Shown here in pieces: positions 53,682 to 64,000 of a DNA stretch of 64,000 nt (the stretch's first letter is position 1; every line of letters begins with the position of its first letter). The stretch spans positions 186,001 to 250,000 of the forward strand of contig NC_009497.1 of NCBI RefSeq assembly GCF_000063605.1, given 5' to 3'. A model generated the notes under the pieces. The model had not been told where the DNA came from, did no database searches, and was given only the letters and a program-made list of their open reading frames with translations. The DNA comes from Mycoplasmopsis agalactiae PG2 (GTDB taxonomy: Bacteria > Bacillota_I > Bacilli_A > Mycoplasmatales > Metamycoplasmataceae). The position numbers and the translations under genes were made by a program.

Positions 53682-55871
53682 TTAACGCTTATTGAATCCT
53701 TTTTGCTGATTAAAGTTTTTAGAAACTTTGTTTCTTAAATAGGTTTTATAGTCTTGAGCTAAAACACAATCGATTTTACCAGTTGTTTCATCTGCATTTG
53801 TTATAACAACTCTGACGGTTTGACCTAATTTATAGGCTTTTTTGGGATCATTTTTGCTATATAACTTGGTCATTTGTTCATTAGCTTCAAAATCACCATC
53901 GCCAATGTTACTTATGTGCACCATTGCATCAGTTTTGTTATCAAACTGAATAAACATTCCAAATTTAGTTATGCCAAAAACTTGGCCTTCAAACTCGCTG
54001 TTGATTTTGCTTTTAAAATATTCAGCAAACTTAAGATCATTTACATCGCGTTCTAATTGCACTGCATTTTCTTCACTAGCTGAGTTCATAGCAGCTATTT
54101 TTTGCAAATTAGCAGCAAATTCATCAACTTTATTTAACTGCTTTTTAAAAACAAAGTCTCACAAGACTCTGTGAACAATAACATCAGGATATCTTCTAAT
54201 TGGGCTAGTGAAGTGACAATAGCATTCACTGGCTAACCCAAAGTGGCCAATATTATCAGGTGAGTAAACTGCTTTTTGCATTGTTCTTAAGAAAAGCATT
54301 TTTAAAAATTCATCATTGCGCTGGCTGTTGATTTGATTTATAATTTTTTGAAATGTTAAAGGAGTAATATGCTTTCTGTTTAATGAAACATTAATTTTAA
54401 GTGACTTTAAAACTTCTAAAAAGTATTCTATTTTCTCTTCACTAGGCACTTCATGAATCCGATACATCATAGGCAGCTTAGAGTTAGTTATAAACTTAGC
54501 AACTTCCTCATTAGCTCTAACCATGAAGTCTTCAATCATTTTTTCCGATTCGCCTGTTTTTTCGACACTGATGTCTAAAACACGACCATCAGAATCAAGC
54601 TCAATATGTGGCTCTTGAATTTCAAAATCAATGTATCCTTGCTTGTTTTTAAACTCTCTTATAATTTGTGAAAGCTCATAGGCATTTTTAAGCATTTTAT
54701 TAAGCTCTTTATCTTCAAAGTCTTTAGATTCGTTAATAAATTCATTGACTCTTTCATAAGTAAGTCTATATTTAGACTTTATAACTGAAGGCACAATTTT
54801 AGTTTCTATGCTTTGACCTAGTTTATTAATTTTAGTTATGCAGCTAATAGTTAATCTTTCTTCATTTGGATTCAATGAACATATGCCATTAGATAATTTA
54901 AAAGGAAGCATTGGTACAACTTCATTTAAAAGATAAATACTTGTTCCTCTTTTTAAAGCTTCATCATCCAAAGGAGTATTTTCTTTAACATAGTAAGCAA
55001 CATCTGCAATGTGCACTCCTAATTCATAGGTGTTTTCGTCAATTTTTACTACGCTTATAGCATCGTCAAAGTCTTTTGTACTAGAACCGTCAATAGTTAC
55101 AACTAGGTCATTTCTTAAGTCAGTACGCATGCTTAAGTCTTCATTTTTTATATTTTCAGGAATAAATTTTTGAATATATTCATTAACTTCAGCAGGAAAT
55201 TCCCTTGGCACATTTCTAGCTTCTTCTAATGACTTAACATAAGCCATAGGATCATTAACATCTGTTATTCTTTTGATTATGTTTATTTCTTTATTTCTGT
55301 TTTCATAGTTAATAATTTCAGCAACTACAACATCTAAAACCCTAGCTTCACTAGCAATATTTTTTATTCTAAAACTAGTATTTTTATAAATTGGCTCAAT
55401 TGGCTTGAATGTAACAAAACCATTAACATTGTCTAAAACACCAATTAATGTTTTACAACGACGCTCTATGATTTTTTTAACTTTAGCAAAAGTTCTATTG
55501 TTGTCAGGGCTTATAGGCTCAAAAACATCAGCTTCCACAATGTCATTATTAAGTGCTGTATTAAAATTATTGCTGGAAACAAAATAAGAACTTTTGGTTC
55601 CATTTTTGCTTAATTCTTCAACATCAACAAAAGCACACTTGCCCTCAGAAGCAAAATGAATCGGCCCTTGAATTGTGTTTATTTTTCTTAATGCTACATA
55701 TGATGAATCTCTTTTGTCAAAAGCAATTAAATCCCTAGAAGACAGATTTATAAGCATATTGGTCAAAATCTTACTGTGTCTGGGGCTAATATTTAGCTTC
55801 CTTAACAAAGTGTTTGTATTTATGTGTGGGTTTTCTTTGATTGTATTTATTACTACTGTTTCATTAATCAT
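53682..55871 (-). CDS. rnr: Ribonuclease R
   Basis: A 729-residue 3'-5' exoribonuclease. Domains in order: N-terminal winged helix (residues ~1-60), cold-shock domains, the RNB catalytic domain with TIDGSSTKDFDDAISV and HIADVAYYV (metal-binding Asp), HFTSPIRRYPDVIVHRVL, and a C-terminal S1 domain (FEGQVFGITKFGMFIQF). In mycoplasmas it is the main 3' exonuclease for mRNA decay, rRNA and tRNA maturation. Its start follows secG by 2 bases, the usual secG-rnr order. Confidence 0.97.
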
Positions 55872-55873
55872 AT

Positions 55874-56116
55874 TTATTTAACTAAAGCTCAACAAACAAT
55901 CGAAATCACTAAGAGGATAAGCCCTAAAGAAACCATTGATCATTTGAGAACTTTCTTAAATCCTCTCTCTTTTGAAGTTTTAAATAACTCTAAGTCACCT
56001 GAGCCAACTAAAGCACCAGAAAAAGCATTAGAATCTGGCGACATAAGCAGTGAAATTACTAAAATACCAGCTGAAATAATGACTAAGATAATTGACAAAA
56101 TTGCTTTAACATCCAT
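55874..56116 (-). CDS. secG: Protein-export membrane protein SecG
   Basis: An 80-residue protein with two transmembrane segments (ILSIILVIISAGILVISLLM and MVSLGLILLVISIVCWALV) joined by a loop with SPDSNAFSGALVGSGD and KERGFKKVLKW, the SecG pattern. It supports the SecYEG translocon. AGGAGAA precedes the ATG. Two TGA codons are Trp. Confidence 0.92.
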
Positions 56117-56439
56117 TTTCTTATTCTCCTGGTTTAAAATAAATTATTTTATATTATATATTACTTTTGCTTTTCTTGGCCTTTTTATATTCTAATAGCT
56201 TATGATTTTTTTAATTTTGGTTTTTGTCTTGATAATTTAAATAAATTAAGACAGGCTATGTAGTTAATTAAAAATTATTTTTATAGCACCTATATTTTCC
56301 AAAAAGCCTATGAAACAAAGTTTTTGGAAAATTAGTCATCAAATATCATTTACTCAAGTACACTAGATTTCATTTTCCTAGTTTAGTTTCCAAATTAATG
56401 CTAATATATTTTCAATAAATTAATATAATAAATATAACT
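56117..56439. other. Intergenic region between secG and gmk
   Basis: Divergent promoter region of about 320 bases. It contains a 12-bp inverted repeat ATTTTCCAAAAA / TTTTTGGAAAAT (56294-56305 / 56321-56332) whose 15-base loop includes CTATGAAACAA, a degenerate copy of the dispersed motif. TATAAT at 56424-56429 lies 10 bases before the gmk ATG, which has no ribosome binding site. Confidence 0.6.
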
Positions 56440-57027
56440 ATGACAGAAAGCGTAAACAAGAAGCCAATTATTATCTTTGCAGGGCCTAGTGGTGTCGGTA
56501 AAGGTACTATTGAAAAGTATTTATTTGATAACAAAGAGCTAAGATTGCACTTAGCTTGTTCTGCTACAACCAGAAAGCCTAGAGCTGGAGAAGTAGAAGG
56601 AGTGCATTATTTTTTCATTAGTAAAGAAGACTTTGAGAAAAAAATTAGTGAAAATGCCTTTTTAGAATACAGTTATCACTTTGAAAATTACTATGGCACC
56701 TTGTATGCTGAAATCGACAGAATTCATAATTTAAATAAAGTTCCATTTTTAGAAATAGAAACAAATGGGGCAAAGCAAATACTAAGTAAAAAAGAGGTTA
56801 ATGATAGATACAAAGTAATTACTTTTTTCATTCTACCTCCTTCAGTTACTGAATTAAAAAATAGAATCTTAAACAGAAATACTGAAAATAAAGAAGCTAT
56901 AAATATCAGAATGCAAAAAGCTATAGACGAAATTAATGATCAGCATTTATTTAAGTACAAAATTGTCAATGATGATGCTGAATTAGCTGCCAAGAGAGTA
57001 ACTCAAATAATAAAGGAAGAAATATAA
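56440..57027 (+). CDS. gmk: Guanylate kinase
   Basis: A 195-residue kinase converting GMP to GDP. P-loop IFAGPSGVGKGTI, SATTRKPRAGEVEGVHYFF in the GMP-binding region, and NRNTENKEAI lid region are visible. First gene of the plus-strand operon gmk-PP2C-kinase-rsgA-rpe; the PP2C gene begins 5 bases after its stop. No TGA codon. Confidence 0.97.
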   Translation: MTESVNKKPIIIFAGPSGVGKGTIEKYLFDNKELRLHLACSATTRKPRAGEVEGVHYFFISKEDFEKKISENAFLEYSYHFENYYGTLYAEIDRIHNLNKVPFLEIETNGAKQILSKKEVNDRYKVITFFILPPSVTELKNRILNRNTENKEAINIRMQKAIDEINDQHLFKYKIVNDDAELAAKRVTQIIKEEI

Positions 57028-57032
57028 AATTT

Positions 57033-57785
57033 ATGGATTTTGGCAGAGTTAGTGAAAAAGGAACAAAACGACTCGAAAATCAAGATGCTGTTGCAATTTT
57101 AACTAATGAAAATTGCACAGTTTTACTTTTATGTGATGGCATGGGTGGCCATTATGGCGGCGCAATTGCCTCAAGCACAACTATTAAAGTATTTAAGCAG
57201 TATTTTGATAATAATTTTCCTAATTCTGATGATAGCGCCATTGATTCATACATAAAATGAATAAGAGAAACAATTAAGGCTTGCAAAAAAGAGATGATTA
57301 AAATTGGCGATCGTGATGAAGCTAAATTAGACATGGGAACCACAGTTACAGGGGCTTTAGTCAATTCTAAAGAAAAGTTTATTCTCATTTTCAACATAGG
57401 CGATTCACGTACTTATATATTAGATAATTCAAACCAAATTACGCAAGTAACTGTTGATCATAATTACTTAAATCAGCTAATTTCTAATGGTGTTCCTGAG
57501 CATGAAGCTAAAAAAAGCATTAACCGTGCATCATTAACATCAGCTTTAGGGCCAACTAAAAAAACTAGATTAGATATCTCAACAGTTTTTCCTAATGATT
57601 ATAAACGTGTTAGTGCTGTTATTGCAACTAGTGATGGCACACATAATTTTGCATCGCGAAATGTAATGGAAAACATGGCACTAAGGTTTAAAAATGCACA
57701 GGAGTGATGTGATAACATTGTCGACTTTGCTTTAAAAAATAATTCAAATGATAATGCATCATGCATTATGGTTACATTAAATTAA
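57033..57785 (+). CDS. PP2C-type Ser/Thr protein phosphatase
   Basis: A 250-residue metal-dependent phosphatase: KRLENQDAVAI, LLCDGMGGHYGG, FNIGDSRTYI, TSDGTHNF and NDNASCIMV carry the metal-binding aspartates of the PP2C (PrpC/Stp) family. It sits directly before the Ser/Thr kinase gene and should reverse its phosphorylations. Two TGA codons are Trp. Confidence 0.95.
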
Positions 57786-57808
57786 AGTAAAAATCAGGAG
57801 GCATTAGA

Positions 57809-58804
57809 ATGATTCCATCAAATAGCAGAGTCTTTAAAAAGTACAAAGTGCTTACAAAAATTGGCGAAGGAGGCTTTAGCAAAGTCTTTAAAGTCGAATT
57901 ATTAAATTCTGATTCAGTTGTTAAAGAAGTTTATGCACTTAAATATTTTGTAATTAAGCCTGATAGCGACAAAAATGTGACAATTAGTCGTTTTAAGCAA
58001 GAAATTGCAATTTTGCAAAAAGTTAAGTCTGATTATTTTCCTTACTATGTTGAATCATATGTTGGTGATGATGAGCAGTATTTAGTAATGGAATATGTTG
58101 AAGGCAAAAGCTTAAGAGAATTAATTAAAAAAAATGGCGTGCTTAATCCCCATAGTTCAATAAATTATGTAAGACAAATATGTGAAGCTATGCAAGAGTT
58201 GCACTCAAATAATATTATTCATCGTGATATTAAGAGCAACAATATCATTATAACTAGCAATAGTCATGTAAAAATACTAGATTTTGGTCTTTCACTAGAT
58301 CCTGATAGTCAAAGATTTACACAAGCTTCAAAAGTTGTAGGTTCAGTTTATTATATGGCACCTGAGCTCTGCCGTCCTGATAATGAGCCTACTAAAAAAA
58401 CAGATATTTATGCAATCGGAATCTTACTTTATGAAATGCTAACTGGCAAATATCCAATTGAAGGCAAGAAAGCTGATGAAACCTTAATATTGCAAAAAAC
58501 AATGCCAATGCCTAAGCTAACTGATAAAATCGCAACTACGCAAGCACTAGAAAATGTAATTATTAAAGCAACTGCAAAAGATCCATTTCATAGATACTCA
58601 AGCGCATGAGAAATGGCAGAAGATTTAAAAACAGCACTTTCAGAAAAAAGAATATTTGAAAAGCCAATTGACGCTAAGAAAATGAAACCTAAAAAAACGA
58701 TTACGGAGATAGTAAACAGCAAAGGTTTTTTGATTGCTATGCTTGTTATTTTCAGCTTAATTATTTTAGCTGTCATAGTTGCAATTATAGTTTTATCAGT
58801 ATAG
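57809..58804 (+). CDS. Membrane-anchored Ser/Thr protein kinase
   Basis: A 331-residue PknB/PrkC-type kinase. Glycine loop IGEGGFSKVFKV, Lys in YALKYFV, catalytic loop IIHRDIKSNNI, DFG in ILDFGLS, and YMAPE; a single transmembrane segment near residues 305-327 ends the protein, with almost nothing outside: there are no PASTA domains. AGGAGG precedes the ATG at 57809. One TGA is Trp. Paired with the phosphatase upstream and with rsgA downstream, as in other Firmicutes-derived genomes. Confidence 0.96.
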
Positions 58805-58814
58805 GGAAGTAAAC

Positions 58815-59660
58815 TTGAAGGGAAAAATTTACTCAATAAATTCTGGAATTTATTCAATTAAAGATGAAAATAACAATTTTCATAATTTGCCTGCTCTAGG
58901 TGTTTTTAGACATAAAAACATAGTGCCTTTAGTTGGCGATTATGTCGAATTTGAAAAAGAAAAGTACATAACTAAAATATATGAAAGGCAAAATGAATTT
59001 ATAAGACCGAAAGTAGCTAATATTGATCATATCATCATTGTAATGTCAATTCATGAGCCTGAGTTTCAAAGCTTTTTAGTTGATAAATATATGGCTTTTA
59101 TTGAGAGTGCAAATATTGAGCCAGTTTTATTTAATACTAAAGCTGATTTAGGCACAAGCAAATATAAAAATGAATATGAAAGTTTAGGATACAAAGTTTA
59201 CGAAATATCCTATAAAACAGATGAATGAGTAAAAAATATTGCGAAATTATTCACTAATAAAACTAATGTTTTAATGGGGCAAAGCGGCGTTGGAAAAACT
59301 ACTTTAGTTAACAAAATTACAGGCAGTAATTTTGCTGTCCAAGCAATTTCAAAATTTGCAAACAGAGGCAAGCATACAACTAGAATTGTGCAAATTGTTA
59401 ATGTTTTCGATAATGGAGAATTAATTGATACTCCAGGCTTTTCTAGTTTAGATATAAACTTAACAAAGCAACAGTTAGCCTATTCATATAAGCAGTTTAA
59501 AGAACTAGGCAAATTTTGCAAGTTTAAAACTTGCTTTCACCAAAATGAGCCTGAGAACTTTTGTAATATAAAACAAGCTGTTAAGGACAATATTATTCCC
59601 CAATTTAGATATAATAATTATCTAAAGTTGTTGCAAGAGGTTGAAAATGAACAAAAATAA
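58815..59660 (+). CDS. rsgA: Ribosome small subunit-dependent GTPase RsgA
   Basis: A 281-residue circularly permuted GTPase: OB domain first, then G4 FNTKADL, G1 GQSGVGKTTLVNK, G3 ELIDTPGFSSL, and a zinc-binding end CKFKTCFHQNEPENFC. It acts in late 30S assembly. The start is TTG at 58815, 10 bases after the kinase stop, behind GGGAAG; no ATG is suitable. One TGA is Trp. One exact dispersed motif is at 59210. Overlaps rpe by 14 bases. Confidence 0.96.
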
Positions 59661-60309
59661 TAAGTATGTTACTCCATCATTATTAAATGTTGAGCCTGAA
59701 AATAGGCTAAATATGGCTAATATTTTAGTTAATGAAGGCATAAAATGAATTCATTATGATGTAATGGATGGCAAATTTGTACCAAATTTAGCAATTGAAT
59801 TGGATGAAATTAAAAACATTCATGAAAAAGGACTAAAGCACTTTAAAGATGCTCACTTAATGGTTGAAAATCCTTTGGATTATATAGACTTATATAAAGA
59901 TGTAGTTGATATTGTGACTTTTCATTATGAAGCGGTAGAATCAGAGAAATTGCTTAAGTTTTTGAAACAAAAACATCATGATTATAGGCTTGGAATTGCA
60001 ATTAAACCAAGTACTGAAGTTGAAGAAATTAAGAAATTTTTACCTTATATTCAATTAGTGTTAGTTATGTCTGTTGAACCAGGAAAAGGCGGTCAAAAGT
60101 TCATTCCTTCTGCAATTGATAAAATAAAATTACTTAAACAATTAAGAATAAAGCATGCTTATGACTATTTAATACAAGTTGATGGTGGCATAAATGATGT
60201 AACTGGCCCTGAATGTTTTAAAGCAGGTGCTGATGCTTGTGTAGCCGGTACTTTTATTGTTTCAAATCCAACCAAAGCAAGAATTAATAGCATTTTAGGG
60301 ATTAAATAG
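59647..60309 (+). CDS. rpe: Ribulose-phosphate 3-epimerase
   Basis: A 220-residue TIM-barrel enzyme interconverting ribulose 5-phosphate and xylulose 5-phosphate. Motifs: TPSLLNV, IHYDVMDGKFVPN, DAHLMVENP, LVMSVEPGKGGQKF, IQVDGGIN. The ATG lies in the 3' end of rsgA (14-base overlap). One TGA is Trp. With transketolase at 40019 it supplies pentoses. Confidence 0.97.
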
Positions 60310-60388
60310 ATATTAGTTGCTTAACTTTACATTTTTTGATAATAAAAATGTGGTGAGAGCACACACTTTTTTATATTAGAAATATATT

Positions 60389-62639
60389 TTAGTGACAATA
60401 TTGTCTTTTTCTAAAAAGACTTCATTTCTTTTTCCAATGCATTATTTTTATATGTTTAGCTAAACTTGTATCTCTTTGAGCAGGTCTTTGATTAACACTT
60501 TTATTAAAATATTGTCTGCTGGTAATAATAACTAGTTCATCTTTAGCCCTAGTTATAGCTGTATAGACTAACTTTTTATTAATAAAGGAATTACCTTTTT
60601 CTGGGTCTAACACTAAAATCACTTTTTGAAATTCGCTGCCTTGAGTTTTATGAACTGTACAAGCATAACACAAAGCTAAATTAGTTAGATCCGAGCTATA
60701 TAATTCAACTTTTTTATTATCATTATTAAAAGTTGCAGTCATTTGTTTGTTGTCTTTATTTATAATATCGACAACTCCAATATCGCCATTAGATAAATCA
60801 TTTTGATTTTTTAGATACATTATTTTATCTTCTTTATAAAAGCTGTAACCATTTGCATTTAATTTTTCGTCTTCGTCTTTGTTTTTATTTCTATTAAATT
60901 TCTCTTGGATCTTTCTATTTATTTCCTCTATTCCTAATGCTCCTTTGTTGAAGGGAGAAATAATTTGAATTTGATTTGGAATATAAAAACCATTCTTATT
61001 ACGAAAATTATAATTATTGATAATCTCCTCTAAGTATTTACTTTGATCATCAATAAAAATAGTTTTCAAATCGCTTTTTTCTGCTGTTTCTTGAAGCTTT
61101 GTGATGTCAAAATTATTATTTCTGATCATATAAGCTAGATCAGTAATTTTGCTTTGGTCTTGTTGTCGGTGTGTACTTTTTAATTCGACAGTTGTTATTT
61201 TTTTAGATTTAATAATATCTTCAAACGCATTACCAATTCCAATGCTTGGCAACTGTTCCACATCGCCAACAAAAACGATTCTTTTTGCATTTCCAATAGA
61301 TGAAATAAAGCTACTAAATAAATTGTTGTCAACCATTGATGTTTCATCAATAATTAATAAACCATCATCTAGCGGATTAAACATATTTTTTCTAAACTTA
61401 TCAGTTGAAGGATCATATTGCAGTAATTTATGAATAGTTGTAGCGTCGGATTCTTCAAAACTTTCCTTAATTCTTGCTGCTGCTCTTCCTGTCGGAGTTG
61501 CTATTTTAAAACTTTCATTTGGATAAACTTTTTTAAATAGTTTTACTATGCCTTTTATTAAAGTGGTCTTACCAGTTCCAGGGCCACCAGTAATTACTAC
61601 AAATTTATTATCAATAAACTTTCTTAGTGCGTTAATTTGACTTTCATCATATTTAAAGTTGTCTATGTCTGCTTCTTTTGCAGACTCTTTTTGAATTTCT
61701 TTTATATATTGTTTAAATTTGGAATACCTAATTTTTTTGACTCTGTTTTTATTAGCTAAAAATGAAGCAATAGTCATTTCATCATTATATGTTTGGGCTG
61801 TATAAACTCTATCTTTTTTAATAATGAGAAGTTTTTTGGTTTTTGCATATCTTATTACATTATTAATGACTTTTTTTTAACTCCACTGGAATAAAAAACT
61901 TCTCTTGATAGTCAAAGTATCTTTTTATATTTTCTAAATATGTATAAGAACTAGATTTGTTATTTAGAATTTCATTACAATAATTATGTAAATAATGAGC
62001 AATTCGTGCAACAATATTTTCATCTTTATTAAAAAGCAAAAAGATTTTATCAATAGATTCTAGGCTAGTTATTTTGTATTGAAAATTAATCTCATACAAA
62101 CTATTTTTAATTGCTTCTTGTATTAGATCAAATGAGCCTGCATAAAGCTCTATTAGTTTATCAAGTACATTTAAATCAAGGTCATTAGTAAGAAATGCTA
62201 GTTTAAAATTACTAAAAGTAAGCTTGTTAAAAACGCTATTTAAAACTGGTTTTCGTACTTGCTTCATGTTTAGAAATTTTTCTTTATTAGAAAGTATTTC
62301 TTGTCAAATATTATCTGATTGGTAGTATGACTCTAATTTTTTAATAAAATCATCACCAATAGTTTTATTAAACACATCCGATTTCAAATATTCAAAAAAT
62401 ATTTGGTTGTCGCTAGCTGTGAATAACTTATATGACTTGCAATTATAAATTTCAGAATTATATTTTTCTTCTGGGTTTTCATCTGTTTGAATTTCATATA
62501 AAACTTCAATAGGCAAGCTATTAATATTACCACTAATTTTAATGATTTTCTCGGTATCTAAAACATAAAAATTAGCAACAGCTCAGTCTTTATCTGTATT
62601 GTAAGTAAATTCTTTTATATAACCTATAAAAGATTTCAT
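60389..62639 (-). pseudogene. recD2: RecD2-like ATP-dependent helicase, one frameshift at A8
   Basis: A ~750-codon SF1B helicase in two frames. The 5' part (62639 to 61863; MKSFIGYIKEFTYNTDKDW) has the N-terminal RecD2 region and ends with ELKKSH-stop. Downstream, in the other frame, follows VINNVIRYAK..DRVYTAQTYNDE, then Walker A GGPGTGKTTL, DETSMVD (motif II), FVGDVEQLPSIG, SPFNKGALG and ACTVHKTQGSEF. The break is at eight A in the coding strand (T8, 61871-61878); seven would restore the frame. Start 62639 follows AGGAAAA. Either a pseudogene, a slippage-controlled gene or a sequencing artefact. Confidence 0.85.
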
Positions 62640-62821
62640 AACTTTTCCTAAAATTATTAATAAAATTCGCTCTATATTTATTATTCAAAAAGCTTTTTAC
62701 ACAAGTTATCTATTTTTATTTTATCTAATTTTTGCATACAGTAGTTTAGCTTAGTTATATAAAATTCAGTATTTTTTATTTTCTATTTAAACTTAAATGC
62801 AATTAAAACAATGCATAAATA

Positions 62822-62860
62822 AAAACCTCAAATCTACACAAAGCGGTGTAAATGAGGCCT
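62822..62860 (-). terminator. Intrinsic terminator
   Basis: On the minus strand CCTCATTTACAC / GTGTAGATTTGAGG with T5 following, directly after the stop of the GIY-YIG gene at 62861. Confidence 0.75.
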
Positions 62861-64000
62861 TTATTTTTTAATTCAATCTACGTGACCATTAGACGATCTA
62901 GCTAAGACAAATTCAGCAGCAGATGATAAACTTTTAAATTCAAGATCTTGTTGTAAAACACCATCTCTAATGATTTGTTTTGCAAAGCACTCAGCTCGTA
63001 ATTCTTTTATGCTATTGTATTTCATTTGTTCTTTAAAGTGTTGAGCTTCAGCAAGTTCAATGGATGAACCTGATAGCAAAATAAATCTTTTGTCTTCAAC
63101 TTGCTTTAATGTTGCAATTATTTTTTTGTTTTTATCAAGCCTACTATTTTTAGACAATGAAAATATAGTTTCTTTATATTTGTTATTAATTTTTAAACTT
63201 TTTTGTTTTTCATACAAATCATCAATATTATTAGATTCAACTCAAATCCTGCCATCTGATGAATTTCCTAAAACAAAAACAGCTGCATAAGATTTTGAAT
63301 TAAATTCTTGATTTTCTTGCAAAATTCCATCAATAATCTTATTTTCTAAAATTAATTTATCTCTTTTTTCTTTAATCGTTTTAAATAGATTTGCAAAATA
63401 CTCTGGTTCATTTTGATGTAATCTAATTTGAGAACCTTTTAATACTATATATTTGTCGTCTTTGTTAATGCAATAAAGCAATGGTGGTTTTTTCTGTTTC
63501 TTTTGATTTTTGCCTTAAAGTATAGTATTTAACTTCATTATCATTTGCATAAGATTGTGTGTGCTTTTGTTCATCATGTTTTAGGGCTTGAATTTCTTTT
63601 TGTTGGCCTAAATTTTGTTTTTTACCAAAAACATCAAAACCAACATTTTTTAATATAGTTTTAGCATTTTCTATAAAAGCATTTCATTCTGCTTCATCTT
63701 CACTAGAAATATTTCCCTTGTTAGCGCAATTGTCATTTAATAACTCAATATTGCTATTATCTGTAAATAGCCTTATGAAAGAGTGCTCTAAATAGTTTAG
63801 TTCAGTTGCTCCAATATTACTTTGAGAATCTACAATTATATAAACATAATCAAAATCACTTCTTTTTTCTGAGCTTAGATGTTGAAATACTCTATATAAC
63901 ACTCCTTTATTATCGTTTTTTATATTTGATTGGCCAACATAGACACTATAGTTACTATTATTTTGTTTAACTAGAAAATATACCCCTGCATGGTTTAAAA
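62861..64000 (-). pseudogene. GIY-YIG nuclease-DUF4357 protein, frameshifted, 5' end cut by edge
   Basis: The N-terminal part visible from the right edge shows a GIY-YIG fold: AGVYFLV, YSVYVGQS, and a Glu in TELNYLEHSF at the metal-binding position. The C-terminal part carries two tandem DUF4357-like repeats (KGSQIRLHQNE.. and SGSSIELAEAQ.., each ending in GILQENQEFNSKSYAAVFV / GVLQQDLEFKSLSSAAEFV). The two halves are in different frames, the break being at a run of six A (T6, 63488-63493); five would join them as TEKPPLLYCINK. Such proteins often accompany restriction-modification or defence genes. The first codons are outside the window. Confidence 0.75.

Larger units (their letters stand above)
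4540..59220. repeat. Dispersed 11-base motif CTATAAAACAG (14 exact copies)
   Basis: Exact copies read on the plus strand start at 8549, 17869, 22728, 30176, 35204, 41656, 43033 and 59210; on the minus strand they occupy 4540-4550, 5749-5759, 7663-7673, 20299-20309, 25900-25910 and 53668-53678. One-mismatch copies occur at about 10120, 30532, 33563, 36366 and 37724. Nine of fourteen exact copies are preceded by C. Copies are in coding DNA in different genes (often as a Tyr-Lys-Thr codon string) and between genes. None was seen in the protease array 10172-17068. The span given is only the envelope of the copies. Confidence 0.8.

Noticed and set aside
60346-60374. Terminator after rpe
   Set aside because: TGTG/CACA pairing is weak and the hairpin is not well formed, although a T tract is present.
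1-64000. Frameshifts caused purely by poor sequence quality
   Set aside because: Large core genes (dnaE, mnmG, parE, parC, tkt, rnr, metG and P80) are fully open over more than 15 kb, while breaks concentrate in accessory or non-essential genes. Reads would still be needed to exclude single errors.
1-64000. CRISPR array, insertion sequence or tRNA genes
   Set aside because: No regularly spaced repeats, transposase motifs or tRNA T-loop/anticodon patterns were seen on either strand.

Overview
The window comes from a mollicute (mycoplasma). The DNA is strongly A+T-rich, UGA is read as tryptophan in almost every gene, and rRNA and ribosomal protein genes have compact AT-rich promoters. The neighbouring p80, p60 and hinT genes, a stand-alone 5'-3' exonuclease beside dnaE, and the style of the lipoproteins point to the Hominis group (Mycoplasmopsis/Metamycoplasma, for example relatives of M. 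agalactiae, M. bovis and M. hominis). I cannot name the species. Many genes look broken only if TGA is read as stop; coordinates here are joined through TGA codons and checked for frame.

Layout. 1-2585 and 10172-17068 hold an accessory array on the minus strand built from one unit: a secreted subtilisin-like (S8) protease followed by a lipoprotein of about 475 residues that overlaps its 3' end. Two protease copies, three complete or nearly complete lipoprotein copies, one lipoprotein cut by the window edge and two protease relics are visible. Both proteases carry frameshifts and one lipoprotein has a nonsense codon. Between the two parts lie an ABC exporter (2864-4331), the 5'-3' exonuclease with dnaE (4555-8407), and a lipoprotein (8637-10058).

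18013-34064 is mostly housekeeping: mnmG-rlmH, a damaged MATE exporter, a DUF3137 protein, rsmD, def, a membrane protein, parE-parC, a HAD phosphatase, rnhC, two separate 5S rRNA genes about 770 bp apart, and rsmG-prs (to 35034). 35250-38808 holds three paralogous lipoproteins; two have a poly-G tract in the signal peptide, G8 (out of frame) in one and G9 (in frame) in the other, which is a classical phase-variation arrangement. Then come a nuclease lipoprotein, transketolase, ppa, rpsT, an unknown gene, the P80-P60-HinT operon (43736-47620), another lipoprotein, rpmG, tpx, and a minus-strand run ylxM-ftsY, metG, trmN, rnr, secG. Plus-strand gmk-PP2C-Ser/Thr kinase-rsgA-rpe (56440-60309) forms a tight signalling/ribosome-assembly operon. 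The right end holds a frameshifted recD2 helicase and a frameshifted GIY-YIG/DUF4357 gene cut by the edge.

Cross-cutting observations: an 11-base motif, CTATAAAACAG, occurs exactly 14 times on the two strands outside the protease array, several times as the loop of a hairpin; several genes (dnaE, def, parE, ppa and an unknown gene) have a -10 box 6-7 bases before the ATG and no ribosome binding site, suggesting leaderless mRNAs. Large core genes are intact while disruptions at homopolymers concentrate in accessory genes, which argues for biological decay or phase variation rather than general sequencing error, though that cannot be excluded without reads.
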